From: a virus
Reading direction: 5' to 3' (one strand)
IMG/VR virus record: IMGVR_UViG_3300031365_000016
Coordinates: 1-22,217 of that record
Length of the DNA stretch: 22,217 nucleotides
Positions 1 to 5,175 of the stretch are shown here, one piece after another. The notes under the pieces are model-generated. The model made no database searches, had not been told where the DNA came from, and was given only the letters and a program-made list of their open reading frames with translations. A program made the translations under genes and the position numbers. How positions within the stretch are numbered: the first letter of the stretch is position 1; every line of letters begins with the position of its first letter.

Positions 1-79
1 CCAATTCCAGTTCGATAACTCCATTATTTTCGGATACCGAGCTTGCATGGACTAGGTTCTCTAAGTCTATAATCATCAT
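1..79 (-). CDS. Unknown protein, N-terminal 26 codons only (cut by window edge)
   Basis: A leftward reading frame begins with two consecutive ATG codons (77-79 and 74-76) behind a strong ribosome site, AAAGGAGGGG at 80-89, and stays open to the window edge. The visible start is MMIIDLENLVHASSVSENNG, followed by VIELEL. The second ATG has the better spacing to the ribosome site. The start overlaps the stop of the preceding small ORF (ATGA-type overlap), so the two are probably translationally coupled. No family can be recognised from so short a fragment. Confidence 0.6.
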   Translation of the reverse strand, partial: MMIIDLENLVHASSVSENNGVIELEL

Positions 80-225
80 CCCCTCCTTTGCCTGAATCTA
101 GTTTGGCCGGGCATCAGAACTTGGCGCTGGTCAGGGATATAGATAATTGACAAAGCACCATTATAGGGCTTACTTACATCGATGCCGGCGAATTTAACCT
201 TAATCTTTGGTAAGTATCCCTTCAT
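76..225 (-). CDS. 49-residue ORF whose N-terminus is encoded by a transposon-like end; probable gene fragment
   Basis: The ORF starts at ATG 225 with a stop codon immediately upstream and runs to a TGA overlapping the next gene. Its first codons (MKGYLP) lie inside the solitary inverted-repeat end at 209-235. Only the sequence from about residue 6 on (KIKVKFAGIDVSKPYNGALS and beyond) would be native phage sequence. No good ribosome site precedes it. The same situation is seen at 2874-3068, where an element end supplies a false N-terminus to a gene fragment. It may therefore be the 3' part of a disrupted gene rather than an intact small protein. No function is recognised. Confidence 0.4.
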   Translation of the reverse strand: MKGYLPKIKVKFAGIDVSKPYNGALSIIYIPDQRQVLMPGQTRFRQRRG

Positions 226-235
226 CTACAGTATT
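209..235 (+). repeat. Solitary IS1595-type inverted-repeat end
   Basis: This 27-base stretch starts GGTAAGTATCCC. It matches the left end of the methyltransferase cassette (7680-7706) at 25 of 27 positions and shares its first 12 bases with both ends of the IS1595 element at 3015-4686. In this orientation the element body would extend rightwards. I could not find a matching right end between here and 3015. If the usual 8-bp duplication applies, the target would be TAATCTTT at 201-208. Confidence 0.6.
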
Positions 236-422
236 ACTCTACTGTGCAGTTAGCCTCAATGGTCTTCTCCATAATGAATCCCACCCGGCGTGTCCTGATT
301 ACCATGCCCATACGGAAATAGAAACCTCTCAAATTGCCTATAAGCCCTGAAGGGGCCACTCGGCTTATATCTGCCAAGGCACAAACGTACTTTCCAGAAG
401 TCAAAACAGATTCGGCTTGCAT
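234..422 (-). CDS. Small protein of unknown function (62 aa)
   Basis: Starts at ATG 422 behind GGAG at 5-base spacing, with an in-frame TAG immediately upstream fixing the start. Sequence begins MQAESVLTSGKYVCALADIS and continues with an RVAPSGL, FYFRMG, RTRRVG pattern ending in IEANCTVE. Its stop lies at the inner edge of the solitary transposon end, so it may be cargo of that lost element. A competing frame, 256-510 (84 codons, very rich in Trp, Tyr and Phe), overlaps it and begins at an ATGA overlap with the DUF5131 stop. I prefer the 62-residue frame on composition, but both could be relevant. No family recognised. Confidence 0.45.
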   Translation of the reverse strand: MQAESVLTSGKYVCALADISRVAPSGLIGNLRGFYFRMGMVIRTRRVGFIMEKTIEANCTVE

Positions 423-506
423 CTACTCTCCAACAGCCCCAACTGCTATACCATCCGAGCCAGACGAATCTGATGTATTGCTCAAGGAACCTGACTATTT
501 TCCCTT

Positions 507-1373
507 TCATTCAATCCTCACAGTATACGGATTTTGACCGGATGCTATTTTGACCGGCATCTCCTGCCTTAATCCGAAATCACCTTTATTCTGAGCCCAT
601 TCTGGATAAAACAGGTCATCTTCCCACAATGGCTTCAGGTTATTCTTCAGGAACACCGGTATCCCAGCCCTGTCCGCTGCCTCGACTATCTCCCTAACCC
701 ACTCTATACGGGGTGGTTTGTAAGGCTTTGTCTGGGCACCGATAATCCACCAGTCAGAGACACATGCCAGATTCCTTAATTCATCCATACCTATCTGGCC
801 GATTAACGGCTCAAAGGATATGAATCTTACGGAGGCTTCAACCATAGAGAGATGGTAAAAAGCCTCGGGCGCAAAGCCATTGGCCGTAACCGTCACGCCC
901 ACCCAGCAGTTATCGGGGAAATAGCTTGGTGAGGTTGGCAAATTCTGGGACTGCTTGGTGAGCAGATAAAACCGGTGCTGTCGGTGCACTTTTACCTGGT
1001 CTATAACTTTATCAGTCCACGCCTTTGGAATCCCAATGCCGAATAGGTCGGACATATCACAGGGAAATATGCCCCTCGGCTCCTTCTGAAATAGTCCTCT
1101 GTCATGGAGTCTTTCCTCCCAGAATCGGGGATAGAAGGGGTTAGATAATGGCTTATCCGCCCAAAACTCATCATCAAATTGACCAACTGGTAATATCTGA
1201 TTATTTAGATACCTCTGCTTCAATCTCCCATTCGCCAGCCTGTGGGCATAACATGGGAAGCCACCACCTTTGCAGAGGCCATCTTTGTGGTTCAGACAAC
1301 CGGTGATTGGATTCCAGGTGTAGCCTTGGCTGCCATCCGGGTTCTTTACCCATTCGATTTTTGTCCTATTCAT
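507..1373 (-). CDS. DUF5131 / phage Gp37-Gp68 family protein (radical-SAM-like)
   Basis: A 288-residue protein with the signature of the phage Gp37/Gp68 family: TKIEW near the N-terminus (residues 4-8), YTWNPITGC (18-26) and a Cys triad C26, C34, C41 (CX7CX6C, the last in CYAHR). Later blocks include IFPCDMSDLFG, RHRFYLLTKQ-like and FISFEPLIG segments, and WWIIGAQT. The family has been linked to the radical-SAM fold, and the triad would ligate an Fe-S cluster. The substrate is unknown. It starts at ATG 1373, eight bases after GGAGG, and overlaps the end of the upstream 69-residue gene by eight bases. It is common in phage accessory regions. The family call is confident; the activity is not. 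Confidence 0.85.
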   Translation of the reverse strand: MNRTKIEWVKNPDGSQGYTWNPITGCLNHKDGLCKGGGFPCYAHRLANGRLKQRYLNNQILPVGQFDDEFWADKPLSNPFYPRFWEERLHDRGLFQKEPRGIFPCDMSDLFGIGIPKAWTDKVIDQVKVHRQHRFYLLTKQSQNLPTSPSYFPDNCWVGVTVTANGFAPEAFYHLSMVEASVRFISFEPLIGQIGMDELRNLACVSDWWIIGAQTKPYKPPRIEWVREIVEAADRAGIPVFLKNNLKPLWEDDLFYPEWAQNKGDFGLRQEMPVKIASGQNPYTVRIE

Positions 1374-1575
1374 TATGATTGCCTCCGTTCAGCGATATCA
1401 GGGCATGGTCGCCGAGTATATAGAGACTTTGGCCGGAGAGATATTTTATAAGGTCGCCGGCCCTGTCCAGGTATCCCTGCTTGGCTTCGGGCGTGAGCGC
1501 CAGCCATTCCCTGCCGGCGAGCCGGGCATCCCTCCGGGCTAGATTGGATTTCAGCTCTTCGACGACTTTGTTCAC
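1366..1575 (-). CDS. Small hypothetical protein (69 aa, GTG start)
   Basis: Begins with GTG at 1575 behind GGAGG (inside the end of the upstream gene) and ends inside the start of the DUF5131 gene, so it sits in a compact translationally coupled run. The protein starts MNKVVEELKSNLARRDARLA, has a basic helical N-terminal half (RRDARLAGREWLALTPEAKQG) and a hydrophobic-polar C-terminal half ending NGGNHNE. It has no Cys cluster, membrane span or signal peptide. I do not recognise a family. Its place and size suggest a small phage accessory protein. Confidence 0.65.
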   Translation of the reverse strand: MNKVVEELKSNLARRDARLAGREWLALTPEAKQGYLDRAGDLIKYLSGQSLYILGDHALISLNGGNHNE

Positions 1576-1579
1576 GACT

Positions 1580-1789
1580 CTACTGCCTCCCTACTACGGG
1601 CAGCTTGGCGCCGGTATTATCGTTGAAAAAACCATTGTGTTTAAGGTATTGCCCGCCGCGATATTGCAGCCCCTCCGGCTCCGAACGGGGTATGACGTTG
1701 CCGCACTGGAGGCAGTGCCATTCCCAGTCGTTGTATTCCGGGTCCTGCTCGAGAGACATCTGGCCGCCGCACTTGGGGCACTGTTTCAT
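1580..1789 (-). CDS. Small zinc-ribbon protein (69 aa)
   Basis: The ATG at 1789 was chosen over a longer frame to 1909 because GGGAGG sits five bases upstream and the start overlaps the stop of the previous gene by ATGA (1786-1789). The longer frame would run through that gene. The protein opens MKQCPKCGGQMSLEQDPEYN and then has WHCLQCGNVIP, giving two CXXC knuckles about 20 residues apart, the arrangement of a single zinc ribbon. The rest is polar and Gly-rich (GLQYRGGQYL). Such ribbons bind nucleic acid or protein; the partner is unknown. Confidence 0.75.
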   Translation of the reverse strand: MKQCPKCGGQMSLEQDPEYNDWEWHCLQCGNVIPRSEPEGLQYRGGQYLKHNGFFNDNTGAKLPVVGRQ

Positions 1790-2514
1790 TTTTCCCTCCC
1801 CAGCATCAGCTTGGCATAGGTCTTGAGCCATTCGACCTGCACATCCTTGCGCCACCACCACCTGAAGGCCGGGAAGCCCGGCGGCAGCAGACGTTCGAGT
1901 TCCTTCCACCTGGTCTCGATATTCTTTATTATTTCCTGGAATTTGCTGTCATCGAACGTTATCTCATAATCAACGCTAAGTTGCGGTTTATCTCCCGTTT
2001 GGGCGACCTCTTCCACCGGCTCTTCTATGGCGGTTTTGGCCGGATTCACATCTCTCCGCGCATACCTGTTGACTCGCCCTTTGGACTTGACGCCCCATCT
2101 TTCTTTGAGTATTTTCCATGTGTTCGGTGATAAATGCCACTTTTTGTGAAATTCTCTCACGGTCATGGAATGATAATCGGCGATGACTTTATCTTTAACC
2201 TTGTCGAGCTGTTTGAAGAGCTTCTCCGTCTTCCGATATCCCCCCCTTTTAATCGCGGCCGGATTAGGCAGCGGCGGCGGCGATTCATTCCTCTGCATCT
2301 TTGTTCCCTCCTCTCTCTTTTCCGCAATAACATCCCGGGCGAAATTATCGGAATGGCCTTCACGGCCCATTTTTTGGTTTAATATCTCTGCCTGTTTTAC
2401 CGCGGCGGTGGCCCCGCTGGTGGGGAAGAAGCGCACCGCCCCGCAATAGCAGGTGCCGCGCTGGCAGAGGCTCGTCTCGGGCTGCTTATCCCACTGATGC
2501 TCATGTTCTTTCAT
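1786..2514 (-). CDS. Hypothetical protein with N-terminal Cys/His cluster and HTH-like middle (242 aa)
   Basis: The start ATG 2514 has GGGAGG six bases upstream and overlaps the corrected stop of the winged-helix gene by ATGA; a longer frame to 2808 is a shadow of that gene. Residues 1-30 hold H4, H6, C17, C22 and C24 (possible metal site). Residues about 80-150 are basic, with KLFKQLDKVKDKVIADYHSM and VREFHKKWHLSPNTWKILKE, a pattern like the HTH of phage proteins that recognise DNA. The C-terminus is Trp/Arg rich (FPAFRWWWRKDVQVEWLK). An internal ATG at 2298 also has a perfect GGAGG, so a shorter product lacking the metal site may be made from the same frame. Function unknown. Confidence 0.7.
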   Translation of the reverse strand: MKEHEHQWDKQPETSLCQRGTCYCGAVRFFPTSGATAAVKQAEILNQKMGREGHSDNFARDVIAEKREEGTKMQRNESPPPLPNPAAIKRGGYRKTEKLFKQLDKVKDKVIADYHSMTVREFHKKWHLSPNTWKILKERWGVKSKGRVNRYARRDVNPAKTAIEEPVEEVAQTGDKPQLSVDYEITFDDSKFQEIIKNIETRWKELERLLPPGFPAFRWWWRKDVQVEWLKTYAKLMLGREK

Positions 2515-2881
2515 GACATACCTCCCGAAAGCAAAGTCAACTGCTCGGGCACATCCATGTCTTTGATGGCCGCCTGGAAATAGCACAGGCGCAGGGAGTC
2601 TTCCCTGATGCGCTCTTGAGGACGCGGATATAGGCGGCGGCCTCGTCGACGTTGGCGCAGATATAGTAACCATAGGGCGGGACGACCGAGCTGGCCACCG
2701 GGACGCCTTCCCTGATGAGGTTGCGGATAACGACACGGATGCGGCGGTCGTCGGGCTCATGGAGCGACCTGGCCAGCTCGTTGCCGGTGATGGCATTGAT
2801 GCGTCCATAGCGGAGGGCCTTCATGACACCGGCGCGGAGGCGTGTCCTCTCAGGTGCGGTGGGGACGAAACGGCTATTCAT
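2511..2881 (-). pseudogene. Winged-helix DNA-binding protein with a single-base frameshift
   Basis: The frame from ATG 2881 encodes a winged-helix-like protein: INAITGNELARSLHEPDDRR, IRVVIRNLIREGVPVASS, then YGYYICANVDEAAAYIRVLK. After residue about 90 it degenerates to a Pro/Ser/Cys-rich tail ending at 2537. Adding one base at about 2612-2614 (AGC GCA to AGC CGC ATC) restores RIREDSLRLCYFQAAIKDMD and VPEQLTLLSGGMS. The stop (2511-2513) then makes an ATGA overlap with the next gene, as elsewhere in this operon. The intact form would be 123 residues and resembles winged-helix proteins of phage early regions that end in an Arg/Glu-rich helix. The lesion may be a real mutation or a sequencing indel. 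Confidence 0.75.
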
Positions 2882-3014
2882 CGGGCACCTCGATAAGTCT
2901 GCTGCGGGCTATTTCAACATATTCTCTAAATGGATTGTGTAAAGGATTATCTAATAGTTTATTTAGCTTCACCCATGATGCAGCATGATAACCCGCCATG
3001 TAGAATTTATATCC
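2874..3014 (-). pseudogene. 3' half of a small gene split by the IS1595 element
   Basis: This segment encodes GYKFYMAGYHAASWVKLNKL and on to a stop at 2874, overlapping the winged-helix start. An apparent longer ORF reaches ATG 3068, but its first 18 residues are encoded by the IS end (3015-3068) and are not native. The missing 5' half lies on the far side of the element at 4687-4760. Joining the two across one copy of the 8-bp duplication gives one 68-residue frame beginning MMEERIKKMLDEELVKALKA and continuing LAGYKFYMAGYHAASWV. The function of the intact protein is unknown. The chimeric ORF could still be translated from 3068, where a weak AAGGG precedes the ATG. Confidence 0.8.
3007..3014. 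repeat. Left 8-bp target-site duplication (TTATATCC)
   Basis: TTATATCC directly abuts the left inverted repeat at 3015 and recurs at 4687-4694 directly after the right inverted repeat. Eight base pairs is the duplication length typical of IS1595-family elements. Confidence 0.88.
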
Positions 3015-3041
3015 GGTAAGTATCCCTTCATAACCCGTAAT
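3015..3041 (+). repeat. Left terminal inverted repeat of the IS1595 element
   Basis: Starts GGTAAGTATCCC and ends CCCGTAAT. It mirrors 4660-4686 with four mismatches, all in positions 13-19. The first 12 bases are identical in both ends of this IS, in the right end of the methyltransferase cassette and in the solitary end at 209. Confidence 0.88.
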
Positions 3042-3069
3042 CTTTATAAAATCTTTATATTTGAGCATG

Positions 3070-3090
3070 GTTTATCCCTTGACAACCAGT
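3070..3090 (+). repeat. Subterminal repeat overlapping the -35 box
   Basis: TATCCCTTGACA followed by AGTA three bases on is shared with the right end of the methyltransferase cassette (read on the minus strand from 8427). Its TTGACA is the -35 element of the IS promoter. A transposase that binds the terminal repeats could bind here and repress its own promoter. That role is inferred. Confidence 0.5.
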
Positions 3091-3107
3091 ATGAAATAGT
3101 TTATAAT
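3079..3107 (+). promoter_or_regulatory. Consensus sigma-70 promoter of the IS
   Basis: TTGACA at 3079-3084 and TATAAT at 3102-3107 are separated by exactly 17 bases, a perfect match to the sigma-70 consensus. The predicted start, near 3114, precedes the AAAGGAGGT ribosome site of the first passenger gene. It should drive both passenger genes and the transposase. Confidence 0.85.
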
Positions 3108-3138
3108 GAGAGTAGAAATAAAAAAAGGAGGTAAGGAA

Positions 3139-3426
3139 ATGAAACCGATTAGAGACTGGGGTGAGGCACTGAATGGAGCGATAAATGGCGAAATAACTCC
3201 CGAAGAGGCAGCAAAATGGGCAGTCGAAAACAGGGTAGACATCGAATACTACGAACCCAATGAGAGAACCTATAAAATGTACGGCCAGATAATGACCGCC
3301 TACAACGAAATAAAATCCCATACTCCGAGACGACAATCGAACGTACATGTCATTAATGGTACGGAAACCCCCGGCTATCAGGCACACGAAAATGTCGATG
3401 ACGGCCCCACCGGACTCGGACTCTAA
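3139..3426 (+). CDS. IS passenger gene, unknown function (95 aa)
   Basis: ATG 3139 is preceded by AAAGGAGGT. An in-frame ATG at 3106 lies inside the -10 box and cannot be used from this promoter. The protein begins MKPIRDWGEALNGAINGEIT and continues PEEAAKWAVENRVDIEYYEP, an amphipathic helical segment, with a polar, Gly/Asp-rich C-terminus ending GPTGLGL. It has no Cys, membrane span or signal peptide. It is not a recognised part of IS1595 elements, so I call it a passenger or an accessory regulator. It is first in a three-gene rightward unit with the 53-residue protein and the transposase. Confidence 0.7.
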   Translation: MKPIRDWGEALNGAINGEITPEEAAKWAVENRVDIEYYEPNERTYKMYGQIMTAYNEIKSHTPRRQSNVHVINGTETPGYQAHENVDDGPTGLGL

Positions 3427-3450
3427 AATTCTTAGGAAAGGAGGGGAAAA

Positions 3451-3612
3451 ATGATAACTTGCAAACAGTGTCTTGAACGAGAGAAGGAGCTCAAGGGCAC
3501 TAGGGCTGACCAAATCTACGATGTCGGCAATCCTGCAAAAGAAGAAATGGGACACGCCATGTATTTTACCAATGACGGTAAAATAACCCTTTGCATCGCC
3601 AGGAAAAAATAG
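3451..3612 (+). CDS. Small IS passenger protein with CXXC (53 aa)
   Basis: A short ORF behind a very strong AAAGGAGGGG site, 24 bases after the previous stop. It starts MITCKQCLEREKELKGTRAD and has a GHAMYFTNDGKITLCIARKK tail. The N-terminal CKQC and a single C-terminal Cys could contribute to a metal site, but one knuckle is not enough to claim a zinc finger. It lies between the first passenger gene and the transposase and is probably co-transcribed with both. I do not recognise a family. Confidence 0.6.
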   Translation: MITCKQCLEREKELKGTRADQIYDVGNPAKEEMGHAMYFTNDGKITLCIARKK

Positions 3613-3666
3613 CCGACAACGGGGGCTGCGCATCCGAGCCACGCAGAATAATACTAGGAGACCACG

Positions 3667-4563
3667 ATGAAAACCGCCAAATACACGATTAAAGAATTCA
3701 ATGAGCAATTTCCTGATGATAATATATGCCTTGAGTTCATTTTTAAGGCTCGCTATCCGCAGGGTGTATTCTGCCCAGTCTGTCAGAAAGTAACTAAATA
3801 CTATCGCCGGACAGGACGCAAGGCTTATGCCTGCGAGTTCTGTGGTAATCACATCTTCCCCACAGCCGGAACGATATTCCACAAATCGCCAACCCCGCTT
3901 CGCTCGTGGTTTTACGCCATGTTCCTGATGTCCTCCACCCGATGCGGAATCTCGGCTAAACAGCTTGAGCGTGAGCTTGGCGTGACCTATAAGACGGCAT
4001 GGCGCATGTTCAAACAGATACGCTCCCTGATGAATGAGTCCACAAAGCCCATGAAGGGGCATATCGAGGTTGACGAGACATATATCGGCGGTAGGCACTC
4101 TGGTAGTACAGGTCGTGGCGCAGAGGGCAAGACACCAGTAGTCGGTCTGGCGCATCGAGACGAGGGACAAGTCCTTACCTCGGTAGTCAAAGACGTGAAG
4201 GCTCGCACCATCATGCCGATTATCTGGAATAACGTTCCCAGAGGCACAGACAATACCATCCATACCGATGAATTCCCCACCTATACCTATGTTAAGAAAC
4301 TCGGCTACTCTCACGGCATCGTCCAGCACGGCAAGGGTGTCTATGCCGAGGGTATCAACCATGTGAACACAGTTGAGGGCTTTTGGTCGCTGGTCAAGCG
4401 TGGTATCAATGGTGTCTATCATGCCGTATCTCCCAAGTATCTCCAAACGTACCTCAATGAGTATGGCTTTCGTTATAATCACCGGAAGTCTGCGACTCCG
4501 ATGTTTTCTCTGATGATGGAACGGATGCTAGCTTTGGCTGTCCCAAAGGTTGTGAGGCTTTAG
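3667..4563 (+). CDS. IS1595-family (ISXO2-like) transposase
   Basis: A 298-residue transposase. The N-terminal zinc ribbon has C36-PV-C39 and C56-EF-C59. An HTH-like segment follows (SAKQLERELGVTYKTAWRMF, residues 97-116). The ISXO2-like catalytic domain shows VDETYIGG (first acidic residue D136), HTDEFPTY (D201) and HVNTVEGFWSLVKRG (N234, E237), then the YNHR block near residue 270. These are the DD-N/E residues of the family, which moves by cut-and-paste and makes 8-bp duplications. Length is normal and no lesion is visible. GGAG precedes ATG 3667. Its 3' end overlaps a small gene on the other strand. It could act on all GGTAAG-type ends in the window. Confidence 0.93.
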   Translation: MKTAKYTIKEFNEQFPDDNICLEFIFKARYPQGVFCPVCQKVTKYYRRTGRKAYACEFCGNHIFPTAGTIFHKSPTPLRSWFYAMFLMSSTRCGISAKQLERELGVTYKTAWRMFKQIRSLMNESTKPMKGHIEVDETYIGGRHSGSTGRGAEGKTPVVGLAHRDEGQVLTSVVKDVKARTIMPIIWNNVPRGTDNTIHTDEFPTYTYVKKLGYSHGIVQHGKGVYAEGINHVNTVEGFWSLVKRGINGVYHAVSPKYLQTYLNEYGFRYNHRKSATPMFSLMMERMLALAVPKVVRL

Positions 4564-4612
4564 TGAGTAGTTTTTCAAATTCTTTTTCGGTTAATTTCTT
4601 CTTTCGTCCCAT
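4454..4612 (-). CDS. Small Lys-rich protein overlapping the transposase end (52 aa)
   Basis: ATG 4612 has AAGGGGGT seven bases upstream; an ATG at 4645 would add 11 residues. The sequence starts MGRKKKLTEKEFEKLLTKAS and goes on QPLGQPKLASVPSSEKTSES. The charged helical N-terminus and Pro/Ser tail look like a real small protein rather than a chance antisense frame. About 110 bases overlap the transposase 3' end in the opposite direction, so transcription of one would produce antisense to the other. It lies wholly inside the IS. I believe similar small ORFs accompany some related elements, but this is recollection and unchecked. Confidence 0.5.
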   Translation of the reverse strand: MGRKKKLTEKEFEKLLTKASQPLGQPKLASVPSSEKTSESQTSGDYNESHTH

Positions 4613-4659
4613 TTCTATTACCCCCTTTTCTTCTAATTTTAACATGGTTTTGAAGCTAT

Positions 4660-4686
4660 ATTACGGGGTGAGAGGGGATACTTACC
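4660..4686 (-). repeat. Right terminal inverted repeat of the IS1595 element
   Basis: Read on the minus strand from 4686 it starts GGTAAGTATCCCC and ends CCCCGTAAT. It matches the left end at 23 of 27 positions and is followed immediately by the second TTATATCC. Confidence 0.88.
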
Positions 4687-4694
4687 TTATATCC
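4687..4694. repeat. Right 8-bp target-site duplication (TTATATCC)
   Basis: Second copy of the duplication next to 4686. On the coding strand of the interrupted gene both copies read GGATATAA in the same reading frame (Gly-Tyr-Lys), which allows exact reconstruction of the target gene. Confidence 0.88.
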
Positions 4695-4760
4695 CGCTAA
4701 GGCTTTCAATGCTTTCACCAATTCCTCGTCCAACATTTTTTTTATTCGCTCTTCCATCAT
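4687..4760 (-). pseudogene. 5' half of the small gene split by the IS1595 element
   Basis: From ATG 4760 (or the adjacent ATG 4757) the frame reads MMEERIKKMLDEELVKALKA then LAGYK, at which point the IS begins. Translation would continue 11 codons into the IS end and stop. It lies 10 bases after the stop of the ASCH gene and belongs to the same leftward operon. The other half is at 2874-3014. The helical charged N-terminus is all that can be described. Confidence 0.78.
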
Positions 4761-4770
4761 GAACGGCCGG

Positions 4771-5175
4771 TCAAGCATCGGGCACCTCATCAAATATAGA
4801 TTTGGGGTCACATCCGCATATCCGGCACCGACCCGACTCAGTTAATTCGTGGACATGGAATGGTGCTAATTCTGTCTGTAGTATGAATTTATGGAAATAT
4901 ACTTTCTGCCCCGGCACATATCCTTTTCTCGGGTGTAATCGCTCCCAAACCTTTGTAAATTCAAAGTCTGAGTTGAATCCTTCCTCCAAATAATGCATGT
5001 AGGCAACTGAAGATAGAGATATAAGATGGACATCAGTGAGTATAAATTGCCTCCCGAACGCCTCAAAATAGTCGCCGGGCCAGCCATAACGCTTAGTCCT
5101 TGATGTAGCCGACTTTTTACCAGTGAGCATCAATAGTTCAAACTCAGGCAAAAATGGAATATTAACTTTTTTCAT
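4771..5175 (-). CDS. ASCH-domain protein with C-terminal Cys cluster (134 aa)
   Basis: The N-terminal half has the ASCH pattern: a buried LLMLTGKKSATSRTKRYGWP stretch (residues 14-33), then GDYFEAFGRQFILTDV and later PGQKVYFHKF. ASCH domains are small beta barrels related to PUA; some members bind RNA and some hydrolyse modified nucleosides, and phages often carry them. The C-terminus adds C117, C120 and C122 (GRCRICGCDPKS), with H107 and H109 just before, a possible metal site. GGAGA lies before ATG 5175, and the start overlaps the upstream KOW-like gene by 14 bases. The fold is fairly secure; the substrate is unknown. Confidence 0.75.
   Translation of the reverse strand: MKKVNIPFLPEFELLMLTGKKSATSRTKRYGWPGDYFEAFGRQFILTDVHLISLSSVAYMHYLEEGFNSDFEFTKVWERLHPRKGYVPGQKVYFHKFILQTELAPFHVHELTESGRCRICGCDPKSIFDEVPDA

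Larger units (their letters stand above)
3015..4686 (+). mobile_element. IS1595-family insertion sequence with passenger small genes
   Basis: A 1672-bp element bounded by inverted repeats that match at 23 of 27 positions (left 3015-3041, right 4660-4686, both starting GGTAAGTATCCC) and by the 8-bp direct repeat TTATATCC. Inside, rightward, are a consensus sigma-70 promoter, two small genes (95 and 53 codons), the transposase (298 aa), and a small leftward gene overlapping the transposase 3' end. It is longer than a simple IS1595 element because of the passengers. It is intact by every feature visible and could be active. It interrupts a 68-codon phage gene and points against the operon, so it may also be polar on downstream genes. 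Confidence 0.9.

Noticed and set aside
131-146. GTCAGGGATATAG, resembling GTCAAGGGATACTT of the right ends
   Set aside because: Matches over only about ten bases, lacks the terminal CTTACC, and lies on the wrong side of the end at 209.
489-530. Weak resemblance to the element end (ACTATTTTCCCTTTCAT then ACAGTATA)
   Set aside because: Needs several gaps to align and points the same way as the end at 209, so it cannot be the missing right end.
1786-2808. 340-codon frame taken as one gene
   Set aside because: Its first 98 residues are the shadow of the winged-helix gene. The ATG at 2514 has the ribosome site and an overlap start.
3106-3138. Upstream ATG for the first passenger gene
   Set aside because: It lies inside the -10 box of the promoter, upstream of the predicted transcription start.
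3622-3645. CTGCG...CGCAG hairpin upstream of the transposase
   Set aside because: Only five base pairs with a large loop; too weak to call a regulatory structure.
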